Of a stretch of DNA of 64,000 nt, positions 16,594-26,535 are shown in pieces (position 1 is the first letter of the stretch; each line of letters starts with the position of its first letter). Origin of the DNA: Pseudomonas fildesensis. GTDB taxonomy: Bacteria; Pseudomonadota; Gammaproteobacteria; Pseudomonadales; Pseudomonadaceae. Both the position numbers and the translations under genes were made by a program. The notes under the pieces were generated by a model, which worked only from the letters and a program-made list of their open reading frames with translations, was not told where the DNA came from and did not search any database. The DNA lies in contig NZ_LFMW01000007.1 of assembly GCF_001050345.1 (NCBI RefSeq), forward strand, positions 434,001-498,000, read 5' to 3'.

Positions 16594-16691
16594 GGTTAGC
16601 TTTCTCGCGGATGCTGCTTCGCAGCTTCTCTTAATACGGGTATGATCGGCGTTTACGTTGTCCCAGCCAAGATAGTGGAAGTCGCCCACCG

Positions 16692-17219
16692 ATGCAAAAC
16701 ACCAAGCTCTTGCTAACCAGTTTCACCTTTGTGGGACTGCTCGCACTCGCCGGTTGTTCATTCCCCGGGGTTTACAAAATCGACATCCAGCAGGGCAATG
16801 TCGTCACGCAGGATATGATAGACCAGTTACGCCCGGGAATGACCCGACGGCAAGTACGGTTTATCATGGGCAACCCCCTGCTGACCGACACTTTTCATGC
16901 CGATCGCTGGGATTATCTCTACAGCATCCAGCCTGGTGGCGGTGAGCGCCAGCAGGAACGCGTTGCCGTCATCTTCAATGGCAATGACCAGCTTGTCAGC
17001 CTGTCCGGTGACTTCATGCCCGGCGTAAGCCGTGATGAAGCCTTGCTGGGCAAGGACAACGGCACCAACGTGACCGCGCCTGCGCAGGAAGCCGAGAAGC
17101 CGAAATCCGATGTACCGGCCAAGCCAGGCTCCTTGCTCGACAAGATCCAGAAAGACGTCGACGGCGTGGAAACTGTTCCAGTCCCGACGCCACAGCCCCT
17201 GGACACCAGCCCACAGTAA
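16692..17219 (+). CDS. bamE: Outer membrane protein assembly factor BamE (OmlA lipoprotein)
   Basis: Lipoprotein subunit of the BAM complex that inserts beta-barrel proteins in the outer membrane. The 175-aa precursor has a type II signal ending in LLALAGC (lipid-modified Cys about residue 22), followed by the SmpA/OmlA domain: [37 protein letters not shown] and [12 protein letters not shown] Lys/Pro-rich tail beyond about residue 115 is typical of pseudomonad versions and absent in E. coli. It is divergent from fur with 98 bases between start codons and followed by a strong terminator. Confidence 0.96.
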   Translation: MQNTKLLLTSFTFVGLLALAGCSFPGVYKIDIQQGNVVTQDMIDQLRPGMTRRQVRFIMGNPLLTDTFHADRWDYLYSIQPGGGERQQERVAVIFNGNDQLVSLSGDFMPGVSRDEALLGKDNGTNVTAPAQEAEKPKSDVPAKPGSLLDKIQKDVDGVETVPVPTPQPLDTSPQ

Positions 17220-17235
17220 GCGTGTGGCGCTCAAT

Positions 17236-17261
17236 AAAAAGCCCGGCATGCCGGGCTTTTT
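17236..17261. terminator. Bidirectional intrinsic terminator (bamE / rnfH)
   Basis: AAAAAGCCCGGC-ATGCCGGGCTTTTT: a GC stem flanked by A5 and T5, lying between the convergent bamE and rnfH genes. It is usable on both strands. Confidence 0.9.
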
Positions 17262-17282
17262 GTTGCCTGCCGATTCGCAGCC

Positions 17283-17585
17283 TTATGAACCCTGCCGCTT
17301 CGCCAGCGCCGCCTTAGCCGCCCGCAGCCTGCGCACCTCTTTAGGGTCGGCCAGCAGCGAGCGGTAAATCTCGATACGATCACCAGGCTTTACGGCGCGT
17401 GTATCTGCGTCCGTCACCACCTTGCCAAATATCCCCAAAGGGCAATCAACGAGATCCAACTCAGGGAACTGCGCGGCAATCCCCGACGCCCCCACCGCCG
17501 CCCGCAAGCTTGTGCCTGATGGCACCGCTACCGCCAATAAGACTTGGCGATCCACACCCGCATACACCACTTCAATCTCAACCAT
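17283..17585 (-). CDS. rnfH: RnfH-family ubiquitin-like protein
   Basis: A 100-aa protein of the RnfH/YfjF family with a beta-grasp (ubiquitin-like) fold. Motifs are [34 protein letters not shown] and [27 protein letters not shown]. Its precise role is unknown. Its start overlaps the ratA end by 8 bases, the conserved ratA-rnfH pair. The frame is open farther upstream, but MVEIEVVYA is the family start. Confidence 0.92.
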   Translation of the reverse strand: MVEIEVVYAGVDRQVLLAVAVPSGTSLRAAVGASGIAAQFPELDLVDCPLGIFGKVVTDADTRAVKPGDRIEIYRSLLADPKEVRRLRAAKAALAKRQGS

Positions 17586-18012
17586 GCAATTGCTTGGCTC
17601 GCTGACAGAACGCGTCCACCAGGGTATTGGCCGCCTGATTGAACAGAGGTCCCAGCGTCGCTCGCACAATGGGACCAGCGTAATCAAACGACAGATCCAG
17701 GCTGATCTTGCAGGCCTTTTCAGTCAGCGCCTTGAATACCCAAACGCCATGCAACTGGTTAAACGGACCTTCTTCGAGATTCATCTCGATGGATTGCCCA
17801 GGCACCAGGACATTGCGCGTTACAAAGTGCTGGCTCAGCCCGCCCTTGGCCACGCCAACTTTGGCAACCATGTGCTCATCACTGCTCTCCAGCACCTCGG
17901 CAGTCGAGCACCAAGGCAGGAATTCCGGGTAACGCGCCACGTCGTTGACCAGGTCATAGAGCGCCTGAGCCGGATAAGGCAGCAGGGCCGAACGTTGAAT
18001 ATGCGTCGTCAT
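17578..18012 (-). CDS. ratA: START/coenzyme Q-binding domain protein RatA (YfjG)
   Basis: A 144-aa SRPBCC-fold protein beginning [35 protein letters not shown], the Coq10/START signature, and ending KQLHG. In E. coli it has been described as a ribosome-association toxin, while the eukaryotic relatives (Coq10) bind ubiquinone. The sequence does not decide between these. It overlaps rnfH and is divergent from smpB, the usual smpB/ratA-rnfH arrangement. A longer frame to 18630 is antisense to smpB and not real. Confidence 0.93.
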   Translation of the reverse strand: MTTHIQRSALLPYPAQALYDLVNDVARYPEFLPWCSTAEVLESSDEHMVAKVGVAKGGLSQHFVTRNVLVPGQSIEMNLEEGPFNQLHGVWVFKALTEKACKISLDLSFDYAGPIVRATLGPLFNQAANTLVDAFCQRAKQLHG

Positions 18013-18180
18013 GTGAGCGTTATTTCCACAGCTGAGCGGCAAACATCGCGAAAGAACAGCCGTATCCGCGAAAGAAAAAAACCAAAGAACTGCTCGCATT
18101 GTCCGGGATTCGTCCAACACGCTCAAGCACGCAGGTTGACCGTAGCCGACACGCTCGCAACTCCCTATAATGCCGCCCCT

Positions 18181-18663
18181 ATGGCTAAACAAAAGAAACA
18201 CCCCACAGGGACCATCGCGCAAAATAAAAAAGCGCGACACGATTACTTCATCGAACATCGTTTCGAGGCTGGTCTGGTCCTGGCCGGCTGGGAAGTAAAA
18301 AGTCTGCGTGCCAGCAAGCTGCAGCTGGTCGACAGCTATGTGCTGCTCAAGGATGGCGAGGCGTGGCTGCTCGGCAGTCATATCACCCCGCTGACCACCG
18401 CGAGCACGCACGTGATTGCCGACCCGGTACGCACGCGCAAGCTGCTGCTCAACGCTCGCGAACTGGACAAGCTCGCCGCTGCCGTACAGCAGAAGGGCTA
18501 CGCCTGCATATGCCTGTCCTGGTACTGGAGCAAGCACCTGGTCAAGTGCGAGATAGCACTGGGCAAGGGTAAGAAGGAATACGACAAGCGTGACACCGAG
18601 CGCGAGCGCGATTCCGATCGTGAACTGCATCGTGCCGTACGCAACAAGGGCAAGGAAGAGTAA
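18181..18663 (+). CDS. smpB: SsrA-binding protein SmpB
   Basis: Binds tmRNA and brings it to stalled ribosomes for trans-translation. The 160-aa protein begins [22 protein letters not shown] and contains [26 protein letters not shown], and ends in the basic tail [25 protein letters not shown] that enters the mRNA channel. Its partner ssrA lies 6.2 kb downstream in this window. It is divergent from ratA across about 170 bases. Confidence 0.97.
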   Translation: MAKQKKHPTGTIAQNKKARHDYFIEHRFEAGLVLAGWEVKSLRASKLQLVDSYVLLKDGEAWLLGSHITPLTTASTHVIADPVRTRKLLLNARELDKLAAAVQQKGYACICLSWYWSKHLVKCEIALGKGKKEYDKRDTERERDSDRELHRAVRNKGKEE

Positions 18664-18702
18664 CCCCTTGTGAAAATGTAGCCTCGGGCAACCAGCCCCT
18701 GG

Positions 18703-19470
18703 CTACATGCCTTTACGTCGCTCGGCCCGAGCTACTCGCTGAACCTCCTGACGCATTTCCCCCAACACCTCCTGTACATAAAGCAGATGACGCGTTGAGA
18801 CTTCCCGCGCCTGCTCAGCTCGCCCTTCGATAATCGCCAGGTACAAATCCCGGTGCTGACTGATCAGCATGTCGCGGGTTTCCGTGCGCTGCTGATACAT
18901 CCCGCCAATGTTGGTCACCACGTTACGCTTGAGCAGGTCGAACAAGCCGCGAATGGTGTGCAACAACACCGCGTTGTGGCTGGCCTCGGCAATCGCCAAA
19001 TGAAACCTCGCATCCGCCGCGCCCTCCTCGATTCGGCTCACCTCATCGGAACGGGTATAGCAATCCTGCAGCGCGTCGAAAGCCGCCGTCAGCCGCTCGC
19101 GGTCGACCTCTGTGGCGCGCAACGCCGCGTAATAAGCGCAGGACGCCTCAAGCGTCTGGCGAAACTCCAGCAAATCACGCTGGGCCTCAGGGTTGTTTTC
19201 CAGCAGGTGCAGCAGCGGATCGCTGAAGGTGGAGCCCAAGGAGTCCGCCACATAGTTACCACCACCCTGGCGACTGATCAGCAACCCTTTGGCCGACAGC
19301 TTCTGGATCGCTTCCCGCAAAGACGGGCGCGACACACCAAACTTCTCAGCTAAAGCCCGCTCAGCCGGCAGGCGCTCGCCCGACTTCAGCGTGCCCTCAA
19401 GGATCATGCCCTCAAGCTGCTCGACGATATCGTCAGACAAACGGCGCTGACGCACCTGATCAAACCCCAT
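18703..19470 (-). CDS. lldR: FadR-family GntR regulator of lactate utilisation
   Basis: A 255-aa repressor with an N-terminal winged helix (LPAERALAEKFGVSRPSLREAIQKLSAKGLL) and a C-terminal FCD ligand domain (ARFHLAIAEASHNAVLLHTIRGLFDLL) that typically binds a metal and an organic acid. It is divergent from the lactate permease lldP, and a perfect TTGGT-type palindrome lies in the gap. Together these point to LldR, which releases DNA on lactate. It is 255 aa, normal for the LldR/PdhR group. PdhR-like paralogues remain an alternative, but the context favours LldR. Confidence 0.9.
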   Translation of the reverse strand: MGFDQVRQRRLSDDIVEQLEGMILEGTLKSGERLPAERALAEKFGVSRPSLREAIQKLSAKGLLISRQGGGNYVADSLGSTFSDPLLHLLENNPEAQRDLLEFRQTLEASCAYYAALRATEVDRERLTAAFDALQDCYTRSDEVSRIEEGAADARFHLAIAEASHNAVLLHTIRGLFDLLKRNVVTNIGGMYQQRTETRDMLISQHRDLYLAIIEGRAEQAREVSTRHLLYVQEVLGEMRQEVQRVARAERRKGM

Positions 19471-19663
19471 AACTCACTCTCCACGATCCCGACCGCTCGC
19501 CGGGGCCTCTATTCTGGCCTATTGCCGCGCGTGCAGCACCTATCAGAACGCCTTCGATTTATCCGATCAGCCCCACCCGGCCACTTCCTTACGACCAAAG
19601 TTTCACAGGCGGCAAATTGACACATCCCTATCAAGGCTTTTACTCTAGCCGACAGCGGCTGTA

Positions 19664-19680
19664 AATTGGTATTACCAATT
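19664..19680. promoter_or_regulatory. LldR operator palindrome
   Basis: AATTGGTATTACCAATT is a perfect 8+1+8 palindrome of the TTGGT-N-ACCAA type recognised by FadR-family LldR/PdhR proteins. It lies 53 bases before the lldP start and about 195 bases before the lldR start, well placed to repress both. Confidence 0.85.
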
Positions 19681-19732
19681 AACCAAGCTGATTAAATAGT
19701 GCCTGACCAACAACAATTAGGGGCCACCCCAT

Positions 19733-21427
19733 ATGCAAACCTGGCAACAGCTCTACAGCCCTCTCGGCAGCCTCGGCCTGTCCGCACTGGCCGCCGTTAT
19801 TCCGATCGTATTCTTCTTCCTGGCCCTGGCCGTGTTTCGCCTCAAAGGCCACGTCGCCGGGAGCATTACCCTGGCACTTTCGATTCTGGTAGCCATCTTT
19901 GCCTTCCAGATGCCTGTGGACATGGCGTTGGCCGCCGCCGGTTATGGCTTCGCCTACGGCTTGTGGCCTATCGCGTGGATCATCGTCGCCGCTGTGTTCC
20001 TCTACAAACTGACAGTCAAGAGTGGCCAGTTCGAAGTCATCCGCAGCTCCGTGCTGTCGATCACCGACGACCAACGCCTGCAGGTGTTGCTGATCGGCTT
20101 CTGCTTCGGTGCCTTCCTGGAAGGCGCGGCCGGTTTTGGCGCACCCGTGGCGATCACCGCCGCGCTGCTGGTCGGCCTGGGCTTCAACCCGCTGTACGCC
20201 GCAGGCCTGTGCCTGATTGCCAACACCGCACCTGTAGCCTTCGGCGCGCTGGGCATTCCGATTATCGTCGCCGGGCAAGTCACCGGCATTGATGCGTTCA
20301 AGATCGGCGCCATGACCGGTCGCCAGTTGCCACTGCTGTCGTTGTTCGTTCCATTTTGGCTGGTGTTCATGATGGACGGCCTGCGCGGCGTTCGCGAGAC
20401 CTGGCCGGCTGCGCTGGTTGCAGGCCTGAGCTTCGCCATCACCCAGTACTTCACGTCCAATTTCATTGGCCCGGAACTGCCGGACATCACCTCGGCCCTC
20501 GCCAGCCTGATTTCCCTGACCCTGTTCCTGAAAGTCTGGCAACCCAAGCGCACAGCTGGTGCGCAGATTGCCGGCGCCACCTCCAGCGCAGTGGTCACCG
20601 CCAGTGCCGGCGGTTTCGGCCTACCGCGCAGCACGGTCGCTTCGCCCTACAGCCTGGGGCAGATTTTCAAGGCCTGGTCGCCGTTCCTGATCCTGACCGT
20701 ACTGGTAACAATCTGGACCCTCAAGCCGTTCAAAGCGATGTTCGCTGCGGGCGGTTCGATGTACAGCTGGGTGTTCAACTTTGCGATTCCGCACCTGGAC
20801 CAACTGGTGGTCAAGGTTGCGCCCATTGTCACCAACCCGACAGCCATCCCTGCCATCTTCAAGCTCGACCCGATTTCGGCCACCGGCACCGCGATTTTCT
20901 TCTCCGCGCTGATCTCGATGTTCGTACTGAAGATTGATATAAAAATTGGTCTTACCACCTTAAAAGAGACCTTCTACGAACTGCGCTGGCCAATCCTGTC
21001 TATCGGCATGGTGCTGGCCTTTGCATTCGTGACCAACTACTCCGGCATGTCCTCGACCATGGCCCTGGTATTGGCCGGCACAGGTGCAGCCTTCCCGTTC
21101 TTCTCGCCCTTCCTCGGCTGGCTGGGGGTATTCCTGACAGGCTCCGACACTTCGTCCAACGCCCTGTTCAGCTCGCTGCAAGCCACCACCGCTCACCAGA
21201 TCGGCGTCAGCGACGTATTGTTGGTCGCGGCCAACACCAGCGGCGGCGTCACCGGCAAGATGATCTCGCCGCAGTCGATCGCCGTCGCCTGCGCCGCCAC
21301 CGGCCTGGTGGGCAAGGAATCCGACCTGTTCCGCTTCACCCTCAAGCACAGCCTGTTTTTCGCCACAATAGTCGGGCTTATCACCCTCGCCCAGGCCTAC
21401 TGGTTCACCGGTATGCTGGTGCACTAA
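19733..21427 (+). CDS. lldP: L-lactate permease
   Basis: A 564-aa LctP-family inner-membrane transporter (lactate/glycolate:H+ symport) with about 12-13 hydrophobic segments. Family stretches include [46 protein letters not shown] and the C-terminal [24 protein letters not shown]. It is the first gene of the lld operon, downstream of the LldR operator. The next gene begins 118 bases on, whereas many pseudomonads have lldD between. Confidence 0.95.
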   Translation: MQTWQQLYSPLGSLGLSALAAVIPIVFFFLALAVFRLKGHVAGSITLALSILVAIFAFQMPVDMALAAAGYGFAYGLWPIAWIIVAAVFLYKLTVKSGQFEVIRSSVLSITDDQRLQVLLIGFCFGAFLEGAAGFGAPVAITAALLVGLGFNPLYAAGLCLIANTAPVAFGALGIPIIVAGQVTGIDAFKIGAMTGRQLPLLSLFVPFWLVFMMDGLRGVRETWPAALVAGLSFAITQYFTSNFIGPELPDITSALASLISLTLFLKVWQPKRTAGAQIAGATSSAVVTASAGGFGLPRSTVASPYSLGQIFKAWSPFLILTVLVTIWTLKPFKAMFAAGGSMYSWVFNFAIPHLDQLVVKVAPIVTNPTAIPAIFKLDPISATGTAIFFSALISMFVLKIDIKIGLTTLKETFYELRWPILSIGMVLAFAFVTNYSGMSSTMALVLAGTGAAFPFFSPFLGWLGVFLTGSDTSSNALFSSLQATTAHQIGVSDVLLVAANTSGGVTGKMISPQSIAVACAATGLVGKESDLFRFTLKHSLFFATIVGLITLAQAYWFTGMLVH

Positions 21428-21545
21428 GGCCACAAAGCGATAAGAGACGCCGGGCAACGATTTCGGCGTCAGCTCTCCACGAACACGTACCGGCTTATGG
21501 CACCCCGGGTCTGAAGGACCTGGTGGTGCTGATCCTGGAGGACCA

Positions 21546-24356
21546 ATGAGTCTGCCTGCTGCTTTCCTTGCTGACGTCGCACAACTGATCCCGAAAGATC
21601 GGCGCTTTGACGATGCGCTTTCCACCCTCGCATTCGGCACCGACGCCAGTTTTTACCGATTGATCCCACAGTTGGTGATCCGCGTGGAGTCGGAAGACGA
21701 GGTCGTGGCGCTGCTGCAGCTGGCCCAGCGTGATCGTGTGCCGGTGACCTTCCGCGCAGCAGGCACCAGCCTGTCCGGACAGGCCATCAGCGATTCGGTA
21801 CTGATCGTATTGGGGGATAACTGGAACGGCCGCGAAATTCGCGGGCAAGGCACACAAATCCGCCTGCAACCCGGCGTGATCGGCGCCCAAGCCAATGCCT
21901 GGCTCGCGCCGTACGGGCGCAAGATCGGGCCGGATCCGGCGTCGATCAATGCCTGCAAAATCGGCGGTATCGTCGCCAACAATGCCAGCGGCATGTGCTG
22001 CGGTACGGCGCAAAACACTTATCACACCCTGGCGGGTATTCGCCTGGTACTGGCCGACGGCAGCCGCCTGGATACCGAAGATGCCGCGAGCGTTATGGCA
22101 TTTCGTCAGCAGCACGGCCCACTGCTCGAACGCCTGGCGACACTCGGTCGCGAGACGCGGGCAAACGCTGAATTGGCCGCAAAGATCCGCCACAAATACC
22201 GTCTGAAAAATACTACCGGCCTGTCACTCAATGCCTTGGTGGATTTCGATGAGCCGCTGGATATCCTCAGCCATTTGCTGGTGGGCTCCGAGGGCACCCT
22301 CGGTTTTATCAGCGCCGTGACCTACGACACCGTCATCGATCATCCGAACAAGGCATCGGCACTGATCGTGTTCCCGGACGTCGAGACTTGCTGCAACGCG
22401 GTGACCGTCCTGAAAACCCAGCCGGTCTCGGCGGTTGAGCTGCTCGACCGGCGCAGCATGCGTTCGGTGCAGGACAAACCCGGCATGCCCGCCTTCGTAC
22501 AGCAACTGTCGGAAACGGCCTGCGCGCTGCTGATCGAATCCCGCGCGGCGTCGCCGTCTTTGCTCCACGAACAATTGGCGCTGATCATGGCGTCCCTGGC
22601 CTCTTTCCCAGTGGAGAAACAGGTCGACTTCACCGAAGACCCGGTGGAAAACGCCCGGCTCTGGGCGATCCGCAAAGACACCTTCCCCGCCGTTGGCGCA
22701 GTGCGCAAAACCGGCACCACAGTGATCATCGAAGACGTGACCTTCCCGGTCGAGCAACTGGCTATCGGCGTAAACCGTTTGATCGAACTGTTCGACAAAC
22801 ACTCCTACGCCGAAGCCATACTTTTCGGACACGCCCTGGAAGGCAATCTGCACTTCGTGTTCACCCAAGGCTTCAACAGCGCCGAGGAAGTCACACGCTA
22901 TCAAGCGTTCATGGACGACGTGGCGCAATTGGTCGCGGTGGAGTTTGGCGGCTCGCTGAAAGCCGAACACGGCACTGGGCGCAACATGGCGCCGTTCGTG
23001 GAGCTGGAATGGGGCAGCGACGCCTACCAATTGATGTGGCAACTCAAGCGCCTGCTTGACCCCAACGGCATCCTCAACCCGGATGTAGTGCTCAGCAACG
23101 ACCCACAGATTCACCTCAAGCACCTCAAGCCGCTGCCTGCTGCCGATGAGCTTGTGGATAAGTGCATCGAGTGCGGTTTCTGTGAGCCGGTGTGTCCGTC
23201 AAAAGGCCTGACCTTAAGCCCACGCCAACGCATCGTGATCTGGCGCGACATCCAGGCGAAGAAACGCGCTGGCATCGACACCACTGACTTGGAAGCGGCC
23301 TACCACTATCAAGGCATCGACACCTGCGCAGCCACCGGGCTGTGCGCCCAACGCTGCCCCGTGGGAATCAATACCGGCGACCTGGTGAAAAAGCTACGCA
23401 GCCGCGACGCCGACCGTACGAAAACAGCCGAGTGGGTGGCCACCCATTTCGCCACGGCACTGCAAGGCGCACGCTTTACTCTGCATGTGGCCAATGGCGC
23501 GCGCATGCTGCTGGGCGCGCCGCGCCTGGCGAAGCTGTCAGCGACCGTTACCAAACTGTCCAAGGGGCAGATCCCTCAATGGACCAGCGCCATGCCGCAG
23601 CCGGAAAAAGCCATTCGTTTCAGCCCCCCGGTAACGGACGAGCGTCCACGCGTGGTCTACCTCGCCGCGTGCGTGTCACGCGCCATGGGGCCGGCGGCCG
23701 GTGATAAAGAGCAGATGTCGCTGTACGACAAAACCCGTGGCCTGCTGGAAAAAGCCGGTTACCAAGTCGTCTTCCCCGACAACCAGGACAGCCTGTGCTG
23801 CGGCCAGCCCTTCGCGTCCAATGGCTACGCCGAACAGGCCGAACACAAGCGCCAGGAGCTCATCGGCGCGCTGCTTCACGCCAGCCGTGGCGGCCTCGAC
23901 CCGATCTATTGCGACACCAGCCCCTGCACCCTGCGCCTGGTCCAAGACCTGGGCGAAACACGCCTGGACCTCTACGACCCCGTAAGATTTATCCGCACGC
24001 ACCTGATGTACCGCCTCGACTTCACCCCTCAGGAAGCGCCGATCGCCGTACATGTCACCTGCAGCACCCAACATCTCGGCGAAAGCCAGGCACTGATCGA
24101 CCTGGCCCGACGCTGCTCCAAAACCGTGGTAATCCCGGAAGGCATCCACTGCTGCGGTTTTGCCGGAGACAAAGGCTTTACCACACCGGAGCTCAACGCC
24201 CACTCCCTGCGCTCGCTGAAAGATGCCGTGCAATATTGCAGCGAAGGCATCTCCACCAGCCGCACCTGCGAGATCGGCCTGAGCCAGCATGGCGGCATTG
24301 ATTACCATGGGCTGGTGTACCTCGTGGACCGCGTGACCCAGGCGCGCGCGCATTAA
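21546..24356 (+). CDS. D-lactate dehydrogenase, FAD/Fe-S type (LldE/Dld-II-like)
   Basis: A 936-aa respiratory 2-hydroxyacid dehydrogenase. The N-terminal PCMH FAD domain (about residues 35-270; VTFRAAGTSLSGQAISDSVL, INACKIGGIVANNASGMC) is followed by the FAD-oxidase C domain (to about 540; HALEGNLHFVF, KAEHGTGRNMAPFVELEWG). Next are a 4Fe-4S pair (CIECGFCEPVCPS, CAATGLCAQRCPVG) and two CCG domains (SLCCGQPFASNGY, HCCGFAGDKGF). This matches the large ferredoxin-like protein encoded behind lldP-lldD in P. aeruginosa. Electrons presumably go to quinone. It follows lldP with a 118-base gap in which no lldD is present. Confidence 0.9.
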   Translation: MSLPAAFLADVAQLIPKDRRFDDALSTLAFGTDASFYRLIPQLVIRVESEDEVVALLQLAQRDRVPVTFRAAGTSLSGQAISDSVLIVLGDNWNGREIRGQGTQIRLQPGVIGAQANAWLAPYGRKIGPDPASINACKIGGIVANNASGMCCGTAQNTYHTLAGIRLVLADGSRLDTEDAASVMAFRQQHGPLLERLATLGRETRANAELAAKIRHKYRLKNTTGLSLNALVDFDEPLDILSHLLVGSEGTLGFISAVTYDTVIDHPNKASALIVFPDVETCCNAVTVLKTQPVSAVELLDRRSMRSVQDKPGMPAFVQQLSETACALLIESRAASPSLLHEQLALIMASLASFPVEKQVDFTEDPVENARLWAIRKDTFPAVGAVRKTGTTVIIEDVTFPVEQLAIGVNRLIELFDKHSYAEAILFGHALEGNLHFVFTQGFNSAEEVTRYQAFMDDVAQLVAVEFGGSLKAEHGTGRNMAPFVELEWGSDAYQLMWQLKRLLDPNGILNPDVVLSNDPQIHLKHLKPLPAADELVDKCIECGFCEPVCPSKGLTLSPRQRIVIWRDIQAKKRAGIDTTDLEAAYHYQGIDTCAATGLCAQRCPVGINTGDLVKKLRSRDADRTKTAEWVATHFATALQGARFTLHVANGARMLLGAPRLAKLSATVTKLSKGQIPQWTSAMPQPEKAIRFSPPVTDERPRVVYLAACVSRAMGPAAGDKEQMSLYDKTRGLLEKAGYQVVFPDNQDSLCCGQPFASNGYAEQAEHKRQELIGALLHASRGGLDPIYCDTSPCTLRLVQDLGETRLDLYDPVRFIRTHLMYRLDFTPQEAPIAVHVTCSTQHLGESQALIDLARRCSKTVVIPEGIHCCGFAGDKGFTTPELNAHSLRSLKDAVQYCSEGISTSRTCEIGLSQHGGIDYHGLVYLVDRVTQARAH

Positions 24357-24493
24357 TCCTGCAAAAAAACAGAACCCCTGCGTGCCAGCACAGTCATCTG
24401 CATAGGCCTCGGCGATCGAGGCTCATCAGTGATGTCGCTGGCTGCCCTTGAACGCCAGCAGCGTCGAGCCCTATTTCGCAAGGAGATACCCTT

Positions 24494-24778
24494 ATGAAGC
24501 GTTCCGCTCTTGCTGGCTTGTTCATTACCGCTGCGATGCTGGCCTCCCCGGTGTTTGCAGCCGGAAAAACCGACCAGCTGTGTCAGATTAATCTCGACAA
24601 AATCAACAACGGCAAAGCACTGCTCGCCACCGACACCAGTGGCAAAAGTGGCGAAATCGACACCGCCGTCTCCCAGGCCAAAGCGGCCCAAGCGGCAGGT
24701 GATGACAAGAAGTGCATAGAGATCACGTCCAAGGCCCTGCAAGACCTACAGAACAGCGAGAAAGGCGGCAATCAGTAA
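24494..24778 (+). CDS. Small secreted protein of unknown function
   Basis: A 94-aa protein with a clear Sec signal peptide (MKRSALAGLFITAAMLASPVFA, cleavage after AFA/VFA about residue 22). The short mature part has two cysteines (DQLCQINLDKIN and KKCIEITSKAL) that could form a disulfide, and an Ala/Gln-rich helix. Good ribosome site AAGGAGA 7-8 bases upstream. Ends in a strong hairpin. I recognise no family function. Similar small periplasmic proteins occur next to ssrA in pseudomonads. Confidence 0.85.
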   Translation: MKRSALAGLFITAAMLASPVFAAGKTDQLCQINLDKINNGKALLATDTSGKSGEIDTAVSQAKAAQAAGDDKKCIEITSKALQDLQNSEKGGNQ

Positions 24779-24791
24779 CGCCCCGACGCTC

Positions 24792-24815
24792 AAGGCCAAC
24801 CTTCGGGTTGGCCTT
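24792..24815 (+). terminator. Hairpin terminator after the small secreted protein
   Basis: AAGGCCAACC / GGTTGGCCTT around a TTCG tetraloop, starting 14 bases after the stop codon. The T-run is short, but the UUCG loop is typical. Confidence 0.75.
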
Positions 24816-24880
24816 CCGTGACCGATTGACGTACACTGCACAGGCTTGTCACTCACTAAGAAACAAAGAGTTACAAGCAC

Positions 24881-25274
24881 GGGGCCGTTTAGGATTCGAC
24901 GCCGGTCGCGAAACTTTAGGTGCATGCCGAGTTGGTAACAGAACTCGTAAATCCACTGTTGCAACTTTCTATAGTTGCCAATGACGAAACCTACGGGGAA
25001 TACGCTCTCGCTGCGTAAGCAGCCTTAGCCCTTCCCTCCTGGTACCTTCGGGTCCAGCAATCACCAGGGGATGTCTGTAAACCCAAAGTGATTGTCATAT
25101 AGAACAGAATCGCCGTGCAGTACGTTGTGGACGAAGCGGCTAAAACTTACACAACTCGCCCAAAGCACCCTGCCCTTCGGGTCGCTGAGGGTTAACTTAA
25201 TAGAAACGGCTACGCATGTAGTACCGACAGCGGAGTACTGGCGGACGGGGGTTCAAATCCCCCCGGCTCCACCA
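24881..25274 (+). ncRNA. ssrA: Transfer-messenger RNA (tmRNA)
   Basis: The 5' end GGGGCCGUUUAGGAUUCGACGCC and the 3' end GUUCAAAUCCCCCCGGCUCC-ACCA form the tRNA-like domain, with acceptor stem GGGGCCG/CGGCUCC including the G3-U70 pair read by alanyl-tRNA synthetase. The tag reading frame at 24977-25018 encodes ANDETYGEYALAA followed by TAA, giving the proteolysis tag with the resume Ala codon. Length about 394 nt with encoded CCA. A strong terminator follows. It works with SmpB encoded upstream. The 3' end is a common attachment site for integrases, and integrase debris follows. Confidence 0.97.
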
Positions 25275-25281
25275 CTTCAAC

Positions 25282-25311
25282 AAAAAAAGACGTCCACGGA
25301 CGTCTTTTTTT
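25282..25311 (+). terminator. Intrinsic terminator of ssrA
   Basis: A7-GACGTCC-AC-GGACGTC-T7: perfect stem with flanking A and T runs starting 8 bases after the tmRNA CCA end. Confidence 0.92.
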
Positions 25312-25461
25312 GTGCCTGAAATCCAGTGAATACGGGATTTTCAAGACTGCGAGGAGCTTTCCAGATTTTTTGAGCTCCAGGCGGTTTGGTATTCCCAATG
25401 ATATTCCCGACTCCCCGGCGCTAATCTTGGGAATACCAAAAGGTGTCATGGAGTACTTCTC

Positions 25462-25800
25462 ATGTGCGCTCAAACCACCCGCCTCTCCGACCGCCAGCTC
25501 AAGGCGCTTAAACCGAAAGACAAGGATTACGTCCTCACCGATGGCGACGGGCTCCAGCTGCGAGTCAGGGTCAATCGCTCGATGCAGTGGAATTTCAACT
25601 ACCGGCATCCCGTCACCAAGAATCGAATCAACATGGCACTCGGCTCTTATCCCGAGGTTTCTCTTGCGCAAGCCAGGAAGAAAACCGTTGAGGCCAGAGA
25701 GCTGCTTGCACAGGGCATCGACCCCAAAGCTCAGCGCAATGAGCTGCAGGAAGCCAAACGAGCAGAAACGGAACATACGTTCGAGAACGTGGCCGCGCTG
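25462..25800 (+). pseudogene. Truncated P4-type tyrosine integrase, N-terminal part only
   Basis: From the ATG at 25462 the first ~110 codons encode a DUF4102 arm-binding domain of phage P4-like integrases: LSDRQLKALKPKDKDYVLTD, LQLRVRVNRSMQWNFNYRHP, NMALGSYPEVSLAQARKKTVEARELLAQGIDPKAQR. Homology stops at about EHTFENVAAL (near 25800), where the core-binding and catalytic (R-H-R-Y) domains should begin. The rest of the frame (to 26019) is unrelated. The fragment starts 187 bases after the ssrA 3' end and points away from it, the normal place and direction for an island integrase. A full integrase would be about 400 aa. Confidence 0.85.
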
Positions 25801-26535
25801 CGGCCTGACGAGCTTCCAGAGCTGCCGGACTCATCTCCAATCGAGGGATACGGTGCTAGCGAAGTCGCTGGCGCAAATCACTCTTGTACGGGGGCTCTGC
25901 GCAAAATCGACACTGCAATAAACAGCACACCGACTACCCCCTACCGAGATCATCAACCCATGCTCGCTGACGTAGGACACTGTGGCTCCCAATCGGGCCC
26001 AACACGCTGCCTAACGTAGAGAACAGGGCAATGGCGGAGGACGCTTGATGTTCGCCAACACGGTCTCGCGCCTCAATCACTGCCAAGGTGTTCACGCCAC
26101 TGATAGCGCCGCCCAAGAGAAACTCGATGATCGTTGCCATCCAAGGAAGTGGCTGGCTGAACGGAATGCGCGTCTAGCGACAGCGTGAGCAAAACTGAAC
26201 GGTTACATAAATGGCACTACCTGTGATCGTTCGGGCTGTCAGAAAAAAACGGCTCTCGATCAAAGAGCAGAGACTAGTCGGATCACCGTGCGGAGCCAAC
26301 TCCTCAACCAATCCGATAAGGCGCCCGGTGTTTCCCGGCACGGACAGCGTCCGCAGGCATCGTCAAATTGATCTGACAAAGACGGGTCGACCTCGCCCAG
26401 AAAACGTGGCGCCCATTTTTCCGTTGCATACCAACTTGGATCCAATCGCCCGGCATGGATGGGCATGCTCCGTCCGCTGGCGTGATTGGCGGCCGGCGGC
26501 TCGAACGTGGATAAATCCGATTAAAACGCAGAGGG
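25801..26535. other. Decayed island DNA without an intact gene
   Basis: This stretch between the integrase stub and the MocR regulator has only short overlapping open frames on both strands and no convincing start with a ribosome site. On the minus strand about 25934-26173 encodes a hydrophobic piece (FLLGGAISGVNTLAVIEARD...ALFSTLGSVLGPIGS) that looks like one end of a major-facilitator transporter, with a stop upstream and no remainder. The whole stretch reads as debris of a formerly larger insertion. The transporter assignment is tentative. Confidence 0.45.

Noticed and set aside
17578-18630. RatA extended to 350 aa
   Set aside because: The extra N-terminal part is antisense to smpB; the START-domain N-terminus begins at the ATG at 18012.
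18676-18708. Terminator between smpB and lldR (ATGTAGCC/GGCTACAT)
   Set aside because: The loop is 17 bases and there is no T-run; too weak to call.
21428-21545. A decayed lldD remnant between lldP and the dehydrogenase
   Set aside because: Only about a dozen residues with loose similarity to the LldD C-terminus; chance cannot be excluded, so no pseudogene is called.
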